A stretch of DNA of 64,000 bases from Conexivisphaerales archaeon (GCA_038728585.1 JAVYTR010000009.1:18601-82600), one strand, 5' to 3'; positions 33,106 to 42,037 are shown, counted from the stretch's first letter. Numbers and translations are program-made. The notes: generated from the sequence alone by a model not told the origin.

Positions 33106-34287
33106 TCATTTCTTTCTAAAGACCAAATGGACTGCAATCACGCTCATGAGAGCAGAGGGTATGACCGCATCGAGCGAGAGAGCTCTTCCGACCCCCAGGT
33201 AGAAAAGGTATCCTGAAAGGGCAGGAGCAAGGACAGTAGCTACTGACTGAGATGTGGTAGTCAGCCCCAGAGAAGAGCCTGTCATCTTTCCAGCATATTC
33301 CGTGGCCAGAGCCTGCATCACAGGGAAGACTGATGAGCTGAAAAATCCCATCACCAACGCTCCGCCGAAAGATATCTCGAAATATGGCACGAAGAAGAAT
33401 ACAAGATAAGCCAGAACGACAAGAAGAGAGCTGATAAGAAGAGCCTTTTCCCTTCCTATAAGGTCTGACACCCTTCCCATAGCAGCCTTGCCCAGAGCTC
33501 CAGATGCAAGTACAAGAGAGCTCAGCAGGGCAGAGGGCAGGACACTAAAATGCATAACCTTGTAGAAATAGTAAGGTAAGAAGACTGATTGCCATACTGA
33601 TGCCCAGGTTGCTAGAAAAGCAAATACCATTATTGCATTGACCTCCTTCTTCTTGACCACCTGCAAAACTGCAGAACTTCTGCTGCCAGTATCTTCTTTC
33701 TCCTTTCTTACTCTTACCTCATCTGTGAGAAGCATGGCAACGATGACAGGTATTGCTGCAAGAGGTGGTAAAAGAAACGCATACCTCCAGCTTCCTAAGA
33801 ATGTAAATGCCAGTGCTCCCGCTGTAACCCCAGCTATCGAGCCTGCATCAAACCCCACATAAAATGTGCCAAGTGAGATACCCTTCTTTCCAGCAAATCT
33901 TTCAGCAACTGCCGCCATAGCAACTGGCCAGAAAAGTCCTTCGCCTACACCGCTTATCAGCCTGAACAAAAAGGCAGAGAAGAAGTTCTGTGCAAATCCA
34001 ATCATCCATGTGAAGACTGTAAAGATTGTTAGTCCGGCTAACATTATCTTCTTCCTGCCTATCAGGTCCGAAATATACCCTGCAAACATAACAACAGCAA
34101 GCACTCCTGCATACTGTGCGGAACCGAGGAAGCCAACCTCAGTCTTTGTCAACGATAAGTCTGTCTCCATAACACTCAGAACGCTCGAAAGGATGCTTCT
34201 GTCCAGAGCATACATCGCATAGCCTGCTGAAAGCGTGAAAAGAAAGAAGACGCTTCCCCTTTGCCACGATGCTGCAGCGTCCAACAA
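33106..34287 (-). CDS. Major facilitator superfamily transporter
   Basis: A 393-residue, 12-helix carrier. The MFS loop motif appears as GYISDLIGRKKIM between helices 2 and 3 and again as GRVSDLIGREKALL after helix 7; MYALDRSILSSVL in helix 1 is common in organic-acid and drug carriers. Substrate cannot be told. Start is TTG at 34287, divergent from hypA. The gene sits between hypC and hypA, so it might serve nickel or other hydrogenase needs, but that is only position-based. Confidence 0.85.
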   Translation of the reverse strand: MLDAAASWQRGSVFFLFTLSAGYAMYALDRSILSSVLSVMETDLSLTKTEVGFLGSAQYAGVLAVVMFAGYISDLIGRKKIMLAGLTIFTVFTWMIGFAQNFFSAFLFRLISGVGEGLFWPVAMAAVAERFAGKKGISLGTFYVGFDAGSIAGVTAGALAFTFLGSWRYAFLLPPLAAIPVIVAMLLTDEVRVRKEKEDTGSRSSAVLQVVKKKEVNAIMVFAFLATWASVWQSVFLPYYFYKVMHFSVLPSALLSSLVLASGALGKAAMGRVSDLIGREKALLISSLLVVLAYLVFFFVPYFEISFGGALVMGFFSSSVFPVMQALATEYAGKMTGSSLGLTTTSQSVATVLAPALSGYLFYLGVGRALSLDAVIPSALMSVIAVHLVFRKK

Positions 34288-34399
34288 ATTATCCTTTCAC
34301 AGCTGCTGATAAAAGACTTTTGATATTCACAAAACTTCCTTCCTTCTGCTTTCAATTTTGTTGGGCACACTTATTAGCAATTCAACGTTAACTTCCTGC

Positions 34400-34789
34400 A
34401 TGCACGAATATGTTTATGCAGACAGGATTCTGCAGACTGTGATTGAATACATGAAGAAGGAGGAGAATCAAAATCAAAATCAAGATCAGAACCAGAACCA
34501 GAACCAGAAGGTGAAGCTCATTCATGTAAAGGTAGGAGAACTCCTTGACCTGAGTAGCCAGTCGCTCAACCTTGCATACAGCATACTTTCGAAGGGGACA
34601 ATAGCTGAAGGGTCAAAATTGAAGGTAAGTATCGAGAAGGGTTCAGTTCTGTGCACTTCGTGTGGCTTCAACGGCAGACTTGAAGTCAAGGGTTCTCATG
34701 CAGTCGACCCCGTCTTTGCCTGCCCAAAGTGCGGATCTCCTCTGAAGATAGAAAAGGGGAACAGTGTAGAGATAACTGGCATGGAGTAG
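34400..34789 (+). CDS. hypA: Hydrogenase nickel-insertion protein HypA
   Basis: Delivers nickel to the large subunit. It starts MHEYVYADRILQ with the nickel-binding His directly after Met, which fixes the start at 34400. A zinc domain with CTSCG and CPKCG lies near the end. Between residues about 17 and 35 there is an Asn/Gln run encoded by a hexanucleotide repeat, not normal for HypA. Zinc motif spacing and the KVGELLDLSSQSLNLAYSI region are otherwise standard. A TTATTA element at 34368-34373 may be its TATA box. Confidence 0.92.
   Translation: MHEYVYADRILQTVIEYMKKEENQNQNQDQNQNQNQKVKLIHVKVGELLDLSSQSLNLAYSILSKGTIAEGSKLKVSIEKGSVLCTSCGFNGRLEVKGSHAVDPVFACPKCGSPLKIEKGNSVEITGME
34467..34510 (+). 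repeat. Hexanucleotide microsatellite encoding Asn-Gln repeats in hypA
   Basis: Alternating AAT/AAC/GAT and CAA/CAG codons repeat about seven times, giving a run of Asn-Gln with one Asp-Gln. It lies in the loop between the N-terminal nickel-site helix and the next strand of HypA. Confidence 0.85.
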
Positions 34790-34905
34790 TCTCAGCACAA
34801 TTTTGCATGCAAAAACACGCATCTGTATATATAATTTCAACAAAAGTCCACGATGTAACAAATATTTCTTCAAATAAGTGCCGAATGCTCAATGTTTTCA
34901 CACAA

Positions 34906-34914
34906 CATTTAATA
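34906..34914 (+). promoter_or_regulatory. TATA box of the oxidoreductase operon
   Basis: CATTTAATA ends about 30 bp before the ATG at 34945 with no Shine-Dalgarno sequence between, fitting a transcript with a leader of a few bases. Confidence 0.5.
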
Positions 34915-34944
34915 GTGCACCGAAGCCTATTCTCGCTGATACAC

Positions 34945-35841
34945 ATGATTATTCGTGTCCGCTTTCATGGTAGAGGTGGACAAGGTGCAAAGACTGCAAG
35001 TCGAATTCTGGGTACATCCTGTTTCATCGAGGGGCTAAATGTGCAGGATTCTCCTGTCTACGGCGCGGAAAGAAGGGGTGCTCCTGTTACAGCCTTCACA
35101 AGGATATCTGATGAACAGATACTCGAAAGGGGATACGTCTTTGACCCTGACCTTATAGTGGTCATGGACCCAACCCTTCTTGACAGCCCAGCTGCAAGGG
35201 TAACTGATGGGATAAGAAAGAAAGGCGTAATCTTCCTGAATTCTCCTTCTGTTACCCACATAACAAAACAGAACATTGCATCAGACTTCAGGCTGGTCAA
35301 TTTTGACCTGACAAATGCTGCCATGGAGATGCTGGGCAAGCCGATAATAAGTTCTGCTTCAGCCGCGGCTGCAGCCAGGCTGATAGGTATGGTGAAGGAG
35401 AGCTCGCTCGAGCAGGCTATAGAAACTGAGCTCGAAGAAATAGGTTTGAGCGAAGAGACGATAGAAAAGAACGTTCTGCTTGGAAGAAAAGTATTCTCTT
35501 CACTCGAACCTGTCGAGCTGATGACTGAGGAGTCTTCAAGAGAACTGAAGATAGCTCCTCTTGAGCTGATACTTGAAGGAAACGGCCTGGAGGATATAAC
35601 GGCAGCTGGAAACTCCAGCGTCTCAAGGACAGGCAGCTGGAGGATATTCAAGCCAGTCGTTGACTACGAGAAATGCACCGCATGTACAGTATGCTATGCC
35701 TACTGTCCAGAATCTGCCCTAACTCTAAGACAAGACGGTAAGCCCGTGATAGATTACGATAATTGCAAGGGCTGCCTAATCTGTTACAGGGAATGTCCGC
35801 CTAAGGCTATCACGCTTGAAAGGGAGGTGGTTGCATTTTGA
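34945..35841 (+). CDS. porG: 2-oxoacid:ferredoxin oxidoreductase, fused gamma and delta subunits
   Basis: Residues 1-190 are the gamma subunit, starting IRVRFHGRGGQGAKTASRIL and with VYGAERRGAPVTAFTRIS. Residues about 235-298 are the delta ferredoxin domain with two clusters, CTACTVCYAYCP and CKGCLICYRECP. In most archaea the two are separate genes. Together with the next two genes it forms the enzyme that converts pyruvate or another 2-oxoacid and CoA into acyl-CoA and reduced ferredoxin. A longer open frame reaches 34729, but the promoter and homology fix the ATG at 34945. Confidence 0.9.
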   Translation: MIIRVRFHGRGGQGAKTASRILGTSCFIEGLNVQDSPVYGAERRGAPVTAFTRISDEQILERGYVFDPDLIVVMDPTLLDSPAARVTDGIRKKGVIFLNSPSVTHITKQNIASDFRLVNFDLTNAAMEMLGKPIISSASAAAAARLIGMVKESSLEQAIETELEEIGLSEETIEKNVLLGRKVFSSLEPVELMTEESSRELKIAPLELILEGNGLEDITAAGNSSVSRTGSWRIFKPVVDYEKCTACTVCYAYCPESALTLRQDGKPVIDYDNCKGCLICYRECPPKAITLEREVVAF

Positions 35842-37070
35842 CATCGACAAGAAGCATGCTGATGACTGGCAATCTCGCAGCAGCTTGGGGAGCTAGACTG
35901 GGCAGGGCAGATTACATACCTGCTTACCCGATAACGCCTCAAACTGAGATCATAGAAACTATTGCGAAGTGGGTCAGAACGGGAGAAATCGATGCAAAGC
36001 TGGTGCAGATGGAGTCTGAGCATTCGATGCTCACAGCTGCAGGGGCTGCTTCTCTTGCCGGGGCAAGAGTTTTCACAGCTACGTCCAGCCAGGGCCTTCT
36101 TTATGCTCTTGAAATGCTGTACAACATAGCAGGCTGGCGTGCTCCAATGGTGCTTGTGAACGTTGCGAGAGCACTTGCAGCGCCGATAACGCTAGAGCCA
36201 GACCATAACGATATCCTTGCAGCAAGAGATAGCGGTTTTCTGCAGTTTCATGCAGAAACATGTCAGGAAGTTCTTGACCTCATACTTCTCGCATACAGGG
36301 TTGCTGAGGACAGCTCTGTCCTCTTGCCAGCGATAGTCAACCTCGATGGTTTCTACCTATCTTTTACAAGAGAGAAGGTAGACCTGCCAAGCGAAGAGGA
36401 TGCAGCAGCGTTTCTGCCTGACTACAAGCCTGTAAACCCTTTCAGCGCTAGCAATCCTGTATCAAAAGGAGCAACTGTACTGAACGGCGCACTTTACAGT
36501 TACTTCAAGTATCATATGCACGCTTCTTCACTCAGGGCGAGGGATGTATTCGAGAAAGCATCAGCTGAATTCGAAAGAATGTTCGGAAGAAGCTATTCCC
36601 CTGTAGAGACTTTTATGGCTGATGATGCGGAGATAGTTCTGGTCATTTCCAACTCCTTCTCAACGATAGGAAAACAGGCTGTGAAGAGGCTGAGGAACAG
36701 GGGAATCCAGGCAGGTCTCATTAAACTCAGGATGCTGAGACCATTTCCGTCATCGCTAGTAGCGAGATACCTGTCAGGAAGGAGGGGAGTAGCTGTCTTC
36801 GACCAGAACATTTCTCTCGGCTTTGGCGGGATAATCTATTCAGAGGTTCTCACTTCTCTTTACCACAGGAGGAACAGACCACAGCTGATACTGCCGGTCA
36901 TAGGTGGACTTGGAGGCAAACAGATAACCATAGAGGAGATGGAGAGAATATTTGAAGCCACAAAGAACGAACTGGGTTCAGAATCTCCAGAGCCGCTCTT
37001 TCTGATGAGAAGCGAGGAGCTTGAAAGAACGATGAATCTGGTCAAGACTGCAAAGGAGGTGCATTCGTGA
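35838..37070 (+). CDS. porA: 2-oxoacid:ferredoxin oxidoreductase, alpha subunit
   Basis: Alpha chain, 410 residues. Recognisable are the N-terminal GNLAAAWGARLGRADYIPAYPITPQTEI (broken here: GNLAAAWGARL and YPITPQTEI), the VQMESEHSMLTAAGAASLAG block that contacts thiamine diphosphate, and the domain II end IGGLGGKQITIEEM. Substrate specificity is probably pyruvate, as the TSSQGLLYALEML region resembles pyruvate synthases, but 2-ketoisovalerate cannot be excluded. Start TTG overlaps the gamma-delta stop (TTGA); the stop overlaps porB. Confidence 0.92.
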   Translation: MTSTRSMLMTGNLAAAWGARLGRADYIPAYPITPQTEIIETIAKWVRTGEIDAKLVQMESEHSMLTAAGAASLAGARVFTATSSQGLLYALEMLYNIAGWRAPMVLVNVARALAAPITLEPDHNDILAARDSGFLQFHAETCQEVLDLILLAYRVAEDSSVLLPAIVNLDGFYLSFTREKVDLPSEEDAAAFLPDYKPVNPFSASNPVSKGATVLNGALYSYFKYHMHASSLRARDVFEKASAEFERMFGRSYSPVETFMADDAEIVLVISNSFSTIGKQAVKRLRNRGIQAGLIKLRMLRPFPSSLVARYLSGRRGVAVFDQNISLGFGGIIYSEVLTSLYHRRNRPQLILPVIGGLGGKQITIEEMERIFEATKNELGSESPEPLFLMRSEELERTMNLVKTAKEVHS

Positions 37071-38035
37071 TGGAGCTTCAGTCCAAGTACAGAACACTGA
37101 GAGACGTGCCCCAGCTGGACTATCTGTCTCCGGGAGGTTCGCTCTGTGCTGGCTGCGGAGGTCTTCTTGCTGTAAGGCTCTTCCACAAGGTGCTTGGTAA
37201 GAATGTTGTCTGGGTCAATGCAGCTGGCTGCATGACCATAATGGTCAACTACCCATTGGTGCCTTTGAAATCCAACTGGCTATACACAGCATTTGCAAGT
37301 GCTCCCGCAGGTGCGCAGGGGATAAGGGATGCTCTGGACATTCTGATAAAGAAGGGAAAGATACCTGAGTCAGAGGATCTAAAGGTTGTCGTAGTCACTG
37401 GGGACGGAGCAGCCTACGACATAGGTCTTCAATCAACGTCGGGAGCGATATACAGAAACCTAGACTTCTACTACCTTTGCTATGACAACCAGGCTTATGG
37501 GAATACAGGTTTTCAGGTATCATCAGCTACCCCCGTAGGCTCATCTACAGCCACAACTCCAGCTACCCCCTCTCAGCCAGCTGGTAACATACAGAAAAGA
37601 AAGGACCTGTTTGAAATATGGAGAGCTCACAACCCTCCATACATAGCTACTTTATCTTCATCTTATGCAGTCGACTTCCTGAAGAAGGTGGAAAAAGGGT
37701 CAGGCTTCAGAGGACCAAAGCTGTACATATCTCTTGCAGGTTGTCCCACTGGCTGGGGATACGACCCCAGGGAGACAATAAGGGAAGAAAAGCTGGCAGT
37801 AGATACTGGAATATGGCCTTTGAAGGAGGCGGTTGAAGGAAAGGTCAGGCATACAGTTGTACCCAGAGCGCTAAGGCCGGTTGAAGAATACCTGGCAACT
37901 CAGGCAAGGTATCAGCACCTATTCACTCCTACCAAGAGAATAGATGTGATCAGACAGATACAGAATGATGTCAACAGCTACTGGGAAGGAGTTGCAGACA
38001 GGGAAGGTTTCGATATCAAGCTTGTCGAAACATAG
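37067..38035 (+). CDS. porB: 2-oxoacid:ferredoxin oxidoreductase, beta subunit
   Basis: Binds thiamine diphosphate and one cluster. Motifs are CAGCGGLLAVRL near residue 27, WVNAAGCMTIM, the ThDP motif VVVTGDGAAYDIGLQST and the CYDNQAYGNTGFQ that follows, the arrangement of pyruvate synthase beta chains. The later AGCPTGWGYDP holds another ligand cysteine. 322 residues. Start GTG overlaps the alpha stop. A small GCCTC-AAA-GAGGC hairpin lies 30 bp after the stop. Confidence 0.93.
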   Translation: MMELQSKYRTLRDVPQLDYLSPGGSLCAGCGGLLAVRLFHKVLGKNVVWVNAAGCMTIMVNYPLVPLKSNWLYTAFASAPAGAQGIRDALDILIKKGKIPESEDLKVVVVTGDGAAYDIGLQSTSGAIYRNLDFYYLCYDNQAYGNTGFQVSSATPVGSSTATTPATPSQPAGNIQKRKDLFEIWRAHNPPYIATLSSSYAVDFLKKVEKGSGFRGPKLYISLAGCPTGWGYDPRETIREEKLAVDTGIWPLKEAVEGKVRHTVVPRALRPVEEYLATQARYQHLFTPTKRIDVIRQIQNDVNSYWEGVADREGFDIKLVET

Positions 38036-38066
38036 GAAGTGTTCATAATGCATTTCTCTGACAAAC

Positions 38067-38079
38067 GCCTCAAAGAGGC
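38067..38079 (+). terminator. Possible hairpin after porB
   Basis: GCCTC AAA GAGGC forms a perfect five-base-pair stem with a three-base loop, about 30 bp after the porB stop. No T run follows, so termination here is uncertain. Confidence 0.25.
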
Positions 38080-38152
38080 AGAATCAGCTTTCAGCCTTCT
38101 GTTAGCTGGGGTCTCTGCCTTTGTCTGATTTTGAGGTTGATGTTGAGGCGAG

Positions 38153-38161
38153 TTAGATAAA
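38153..38161 (+). promoter_or_regulatory. TATA box of the sdh operon
   Basis: TTAGATAAA is centred 22 bp before the sdhA ATG without a Shine-Dalgarno sequence, consistent with a leaderless transcript. Confidence 0.5.
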
Positions 38162-38178
38162 CAGCCTGGTGTATCAAG

Positions 38179-39894
38179 ATGCTGAAGACAAACCATGATA
38201 TTGTAATAGTCGGATCTGGTCTTGCTGGTCTAAGGGCTGCGATTCAGGCAGCGATGACATCGGGAGGCAAACTGGATATTGCCATAGTGTCAAAGCTGCT
38301 GCTGATGCGTTCTCACAGCGTTGCTGCTGAAGGAGGTACAGCTGCGGTTCTGTACACAGACGAAGGTGACAGCACAGAGCTTCATGCGTTTGATACCATA
38401 AAAGGTTCAGACTATCTAGCTGACCAGGATGCTGTGGAAGTCTTTGTGAAGGAGGCTCCTGCTGAAATACTGAGGCTAGAACACTGGGGTATGCCTTGGA
38501 GCAGGAGGGAGGATGGAAGGATAGCTCAGAGGCCTTTTGGAGGTCATTCGTTTCCCAGAGCCACATACGCCGGAGACAGGGTTGGCTTTTACGAAATGCA
38601 TACTCTCTACAGCACTCTGATGAAGTACGATAACATCCACATCTATGAAGAGTATTACATGACAGACTTGGTAATAGAAGATGGGGTATGCAGGGGGATA
38701 ATAGCCATAGACATAAAGAACGGAGAGGTAATAGGCATATCAGCAAAGTCAACCATACTTGCAACAGGCGGGCTTGGAAGGCTTTACGGCTTTACAACCT
38801 ACAGCCACACAGTTACAGGCGATGGAGCAGCTACGAGCTTCAGGGCTGGCCTGCCCCTGAAGGACATGGAATTCATTCAGTTCCATCCAACTGGCCTGGT
38901 ACCATCAGGGATACTTCTCTCAGAAGCTGTTAGGGGCGAAGGAGGCATGCTGCTGAACAACAAAGGAGAAAGGTTCATGCAGAGGTATGCACCGCAGAAG
39001 ATGGAACTGGCTCCAAGGGATATAATTTCGAGGTCTATAGTCAGGGAGATTCAGGAAGGGAGAGGTTTCAAGGGACCAAATGGTCTGGATTATGTCCTGC
39101 TGGATTTCAGCGGCATAGGAAAGCAGAAGATAATGGAAAGGCTCACCATGATGGTTGAGATAGGAGAGAGCTTTGCAGGTATCAACCCTGCTGAATCGCC
39201 TCTACCAGTCAGGCCTGCAGCTCACTACAGCATGGGGGGCATAAGCACAGATGTAAACGGAAGAACACCTGTTGCAGGGTTGTGGGCGGCAGGAGAGGCA
39301 GCTTCAGTCAGTGTGCATGGAGCAAACAGGCTTGGCTCGAATTCGACGATAGCTTGCCTTGTCTTTGGAGCAAGAGCTGGCAAGGATGCAGCAGAGTATG
39401 CCATGAAGCAGGAGCAGAAATCCAGTTTTCCAGATTCAGCTGTTGCTGATGCAGAGGCTAGAATATTTGATGGTATGATAGCAAACGAGAGAGGAGAAGA
39501 CCCGTATGAGATAAAGAATGAGCTTCACGAGGTTATGGACAGGTATGTCTACGTCTTCAGGGATGAAAAGGGGCTTACAGAAGCTTTGAGGAAGGTGAAG
39601 GAGCTCAAGGAGAGGGCAAAGAAGATAAGGGTTGATGACAGGTCAAGAAGGTTCAACTCCAACCTGATAGGCGCTCTTGAAACCAGCAACCTTGTCCTCC
39701 TTGCTGAAGTTGTGGTGCAGGCAGCATTGATGAGAAAGGAGTCAAGGGGAGCCCACGCCCGGGTTGATTATCCTGCGAGGGATGACGCGAACTACCTGAA
39801 GCATTCTCTGAGCTACTTTACATCCGACGGGCCAAGAATAGAATACGTTCCAGTCAAGTTAACAAAATGGGCTCCTCAGGAGAGGAGGTATTAG
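38179..39894 (+). CDS. sdhA: Succinate dehydrogenase/fumarate reductase flavoprotein subunit
   Basis: Catalytic FAD subunit, 571 residues. The dinucleotide fold is HDIVIVGSGLAGLRAA; MRSHSVAAEGGTAA carries the histidine that links FAD covalently; FIQFHPTGL and RGEGGMLLNNKGERFM are active-site regions; ANRLGSNSTIACLVFG closes the FAD site. The C-terminal helical domain has the usual DRSRRFNSNL. Direction (oxidation or reduction) is not decided by sequence. Operon order is A, C, D, B. Confidence 0.96.
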   Translation: MLKTNHDIVIVGSGLAGLRAAIQAAMTSGGKLDIAIVSKLLLMRSHSVAAEGGTAAVLYTDEGDSTELHAFDTIKGSDYLADQDAVEVFVKEAPAEILRLEHWGMPWSRREDGRIAQRPFGGHSFPRATYAGDRVGFYEMHTLYSTLMKYDNIHIYEEYYMTDLVIEDGVCRGIIAIDIKNGEVIGISAKSTILATGGLGRLYGFTTYSHTVTGDGAATSFRAGLPLKDMEFIQFHPTGLVPSGILLSEAVRGEGGMLLNNKGERFMQRYAPQKMELAPRDIISRSIVREIQEGRGFKGPNGLDYVLLDFSGIGKQKIMERLTMMVEIGESFAGINPAESPLPVRPAAHYSMGGISTDVNGRTPVAGLWAAGEAASVSVHGANRLGSNSTIACLVFGARAGKDAAEYAMKQEQKSSFPDSAVADAEARIFDGMIANERGEDPYEIKNELHEVMDRYVYVFRDEKGLTEALRKVKELKERAKKIRVDDRSRRFNSNLIGALETSNLVLLAEVVVQAALMRKESRGAHARVDYPARDDANYLKHSLSYFTSDGPRIEYVPVKLTKWAPQERRY

Positions 39895-39898
39895 GAAA

Positions 39899-40366
39899 TT
39901 GCTTCAGAACAGGGCTGGGATATACAGAGGCTGGCTGAAATTCTGGAACAGGAACTGGGAGAGGTGGCTTTACACGATGCATAGGATAACTGGAGTTGGT
40001 GTAGGGGTTTACTTCGTCGCCCATATATGGGAGACAAGCAACTCTGCAACTGCCTTTATTGATGTCTCCAGAGGGGGATCGCCGATAGTCTGGAGCAGCC
40101 TCATGAACTATCTCTCGAACGAATTCTTCCATACAGGCCTCCTGCTGGTGGTGCTCGCAGCAACATTCCATGCTATGAACGGTGTGAGGCTGTTCATGGC
40201 GGAGCAGGGTCTGCTGATAGGCAGGCCCAAGCCTCCAACATTTCCTTACGTTGCCTCTAGCCTGAAGGGAGGACAGAGGTATCTTGGGGCAGCGATAGTT
40301 GTCACAAGCCTTCTACTGACAGTATATGCCTTCTACCAGCTATTCATAATCGGACTGGGGTGGTAA
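39899..40366 (+). CDS. sdhC: Succinate dehydrogenase membrane subunit, cytochrome b type
   Basis: Membrane anchor with three helices. The signature MHRITGVGVGVYFVAHI in helix 1 and FHAMNGVRLFMAEQG in helix 2 carry heme-binding and quinone-site residues of the SdhC family. 155 residues. The start is a TTG five bases after sdhA. The region before helix 1 is charged and tryptophan-rich (FWNRNWERWLY), suitable for docking SdhB. Confidence 0.88.
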   Translation: MLQNRAGIYRGWLKFWNRNWERWLYTMHRITGVGVGVYFVAHIWETSNSATAFIDVSRGGSPIVWSSLMNYLSNEFFHTGLLLVVLAATFHAMNGVRLFMAEQGLLIGRPKPPTFPYVASSLKGGQRYLGAAIVVTSLLLTVYAFYQLFIIGLGW

Positions 40367-40369
40367 ACG

Positions 40370-40714
40370 ATGAAGCAATCGAAACTGATGCTACTTCAGT
40401 ACCTGACTGGAATAGGGATATTGTTTTTGGGAGCTCTGCATTTTGCACTGCTCAGCTTCGCTGGAGGCGGCTACAAGAATGCGCTAGAGTTCACATCGGT
40501 TGTAGCAGTATACACAACGTTTGGTGTACCGTTTGAACTCTTCCTTGCCTTCCTGACATACCACATCTTCTATGGCTTCAGAAGAGTGCTTTGCGAACTG
40601 CACCAAGGGAAAGTGTATGAGAATGTGGTTACCTGGCTGATGATTATTGCAGGAGGTGCCACCTTTCTCTGGGGGACCAGGACTATACTGGTCTTTATGG
40701 GGGTGATACATTGA
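40370..40714 (+). CDS. sdhD: Succinate dehydrogenase membrane subunit, SdhD-like
   Basis: Second membrane anchor, 114 residues, three helices. The YHIFYGFRRVLCELHQG segment in helix 2 holds a histidine at the place of the second heme ligand of SdhD. The family is poorly conserved, so the call relies on the operon position between sdhC and sdhB and on the three-helix layout. Its end overlaps sdhB by four bases (TTGA). Confidence 0.78.
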   Translation: MKQSKLMLLQYLTGIGILFLGALHFALLSFAGGGYKNALEFTSVVAVYTTFGVPFELFLAFLTYHIFYGFRRVLCELHQGKVYENVVTWLMIIAGGATFLWGTRTILVFMGVIH

Positions 40715-41508
40715 CTGAGCAGGCAGTTTCAGAGGTCAACCTGCCAGAAAAGACACTGAAGATAAAGGTCTTCAGGTATTCGGAGGATGGGGAAGAAAGC
40801 TACTCGTCATACGAGGTAAAAGTCAGGAATGGAATGACCCTGCTGGATGGGCTCCTTCATATAAAGGAGAAACTAGACCCAACCCTTACCTTCAGGTACA
40901 GCTGCAGAATGGGGATATGTGGCTCATGCGGTGTAGTTGCCAATGGTAAAGAAAAGCTTTCCTGCAAGACTCAGCTGATAGATTACGATCAGCAGGTTGA
41001 AGTAAGGCCTCTCAACAACCTGCCCGTGATAAAAGACCTTGTCGTTGAGTTCAAGCCCATAACAGATAAAAACAGGAGCATAAAACCATACCTTATCAGA
41101 GACGATATAGACAAGAACCTGAACAGGGAATTCAGGCAGAGTCCAGATGAGCTGAACAATTATCTCAGCTTCGCAAACTGTATTATGTGCGGCCTCTGCT
41201 ACTCAGCCTGTCCTACGAATGCAACTGACGAGCTTTATCTGGGTCCACAGGCTCTTGCAAAAGCATACAGGTACATAGCTGACTCAAGGGATTCCGGTGC
41301 CAAAGAGAGGATGGAGATAATAAACGAAGACCATGGAGTCTGGAGCTGCCACTTCGCCGGAAGCTGCAGCGACGTCTGCCCCAAGGGAGTCGACCCTGCC
41401 TTTGCAATACAGCAGCTGAAGGCCTTGGCACTATTCAGAAGCTCAGCGTTGAAAAGGAAGAAACCAGCCGAGACAGTTGACAAGGCAAGAGAATCAGTTC
41501 AGGTGTAG
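40711..41508 (+). CDS. sdhB: Succinate dehydrogenase iron-sulfur subunit
   Basis: Electron-transfer subunit. CRMGICGSCGVVANGKEKLSC (shortened: CRMGICGSC then C) binds [2Fe-2S]; CIMCGLCYSACP binds [4Fe-4S]; CHFAGSCSDVCPKG binds the third cluster with all its cysteines, as in classical [3Fe-4S]-type SdhB. The N-terminal plant-type ferredoxin fold and the C-terminal helical part are complete in 265 residues. Start TTG. It ends facing the convergent sulfur cluster. Confidence 0.95.
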   Translation: MTEQAVSEVNLPEKTLKIKVFRYSEDGEESYSSYEVKVRNGMTLLDGLLHIKEKLDPTLTFRYSCRMGICGSCGVVANGKEKLSCKTQLIDYDQQVEVRPLNNLPVIKDLVVEFKPITDKNRSIKPYLIRDDIDKNLNREFRQSPDELNNYLSFANCIMCGLCYSACPTNATDELYLGPQALAKAYRYIADSRDSGAKERMEIINEDHGVWSCHFAGSCSDVCPKGVDPAFAIQQLKALALFRSSALKRKKPAETVDKARESVQV

Positions 41509-41517
41509 ATAAACTGA

Positions 41518-41553
41518 ACAAAACAGAAAGGAAAAGAAAAGACACGAAAAGGC
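41518..41553 (-). terminator. T-rich terminator of the sulfur cluster
   Basis: On the minus strand, shortly after the DUF1641 stop, the sequence runs through several T tracts (CTTTTCG, CTTTTCTTTTCC, CTGTTTTG). Such tracts end archaeal transcripts. A 12-bp palindrome TTATCTAGATAA at 41556-41567 lies between the stop and the tracts. Confidence 0.4.
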
Positions 41554-41573
41554 AGTTATCTAGATAAGCTGAG

Positions 41574-42032
41574 CTAACTCTGCACGTATCTTCCGAAGAC
41601 CTTCAGAAACGCGAAGAGAGCAGCCATACCTTTCTGCACATCAGGGTCCCTGAGCTGTTTCATCAACCCCAGAACTCCTTTCACCCTTTCAGCCTTGGAC
41701 ATCGATTCTTCAAGCTCCACGCTGTGGTCCAGAACTGCTGATATGATCTTTTGCATCTCAGGCGAGCCCAGTTTGGAAAGAAGCTCGATGCCATTGCTGG
41801 CCAGAGAAGCTGCCCCCGCAACCATTTCATCTGAAAGCATCCCCTTGCTGTTTGCTATTGCGCAAGCAAGAGAGAAGATTGTATCAAGTGCACCCATCTG
41901 GTCCAGCTGCTGAACCAGCAGGGCACTCTTCTTCATAACAGGCAACAGATCCACCATCTGACTGAGAGCTTCCAGGTTTTCTGGCTTTGAAAGCTTCTGC
42001 ATCACCCTCTCAACGCTTTCGGTCTTCTCCAT
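41574..42032 (-). CDS. DUF1641 family protein
   Basis: A 152-residue helical protein. Blocks such as LSKPENLEALSQMVDLLP and LLSKLGSPEMQKIISAVLDHS, then GLMKQLRDPDVQKGMAALFAFLK, are the DUF1641 pattern. Members occur beside sulfide:quinone reductase-like flavoproteins and formate dehydrogenases; the molecular role is unknown. Start is ATG at 42032, six bases after the flavoprotein stop. The open frame continues to 42119 inside that gene. Last gene of the minus-strand sulfur unit. Confidence 0.78.
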   Translation of the reverse strand: MEKTESVERVMQKLSKPENLEALSQMVDLLPVMKKSALLVQQLDQMGALDTIFSLACAIANSKGMLSDEMVAGAASLASNGIELLSKLGSPEMQKIISAVLDHSVELEESMSKAERVKGVLGLMKQLRDPDVQKGMAALFAFLKVFGRYVQS

Positions 42033-42037
42033 AATGC

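Noticed and set aside
34729..34944. Longer N-terminus for the gamma-delta oxidoreductase
   Set aside because: The extra 72 residues are unlike the family, span the promoter and overlap hypA.
35058..35651. A 197-codon minus-strand frame opposite the gamma-delta oxidoreductase gene
   Set aside because: Serine-rich antisense shadow of a gene with clear gamma and ferredoxin motifs.
38174..38764. A 196-codon minus-strand frame inside sdhA
   Set aside because: Antisense shadow of the flavoprotein gene; composition is Leu/Ser/Cys-rich as expected from the reverse of that coding frame.
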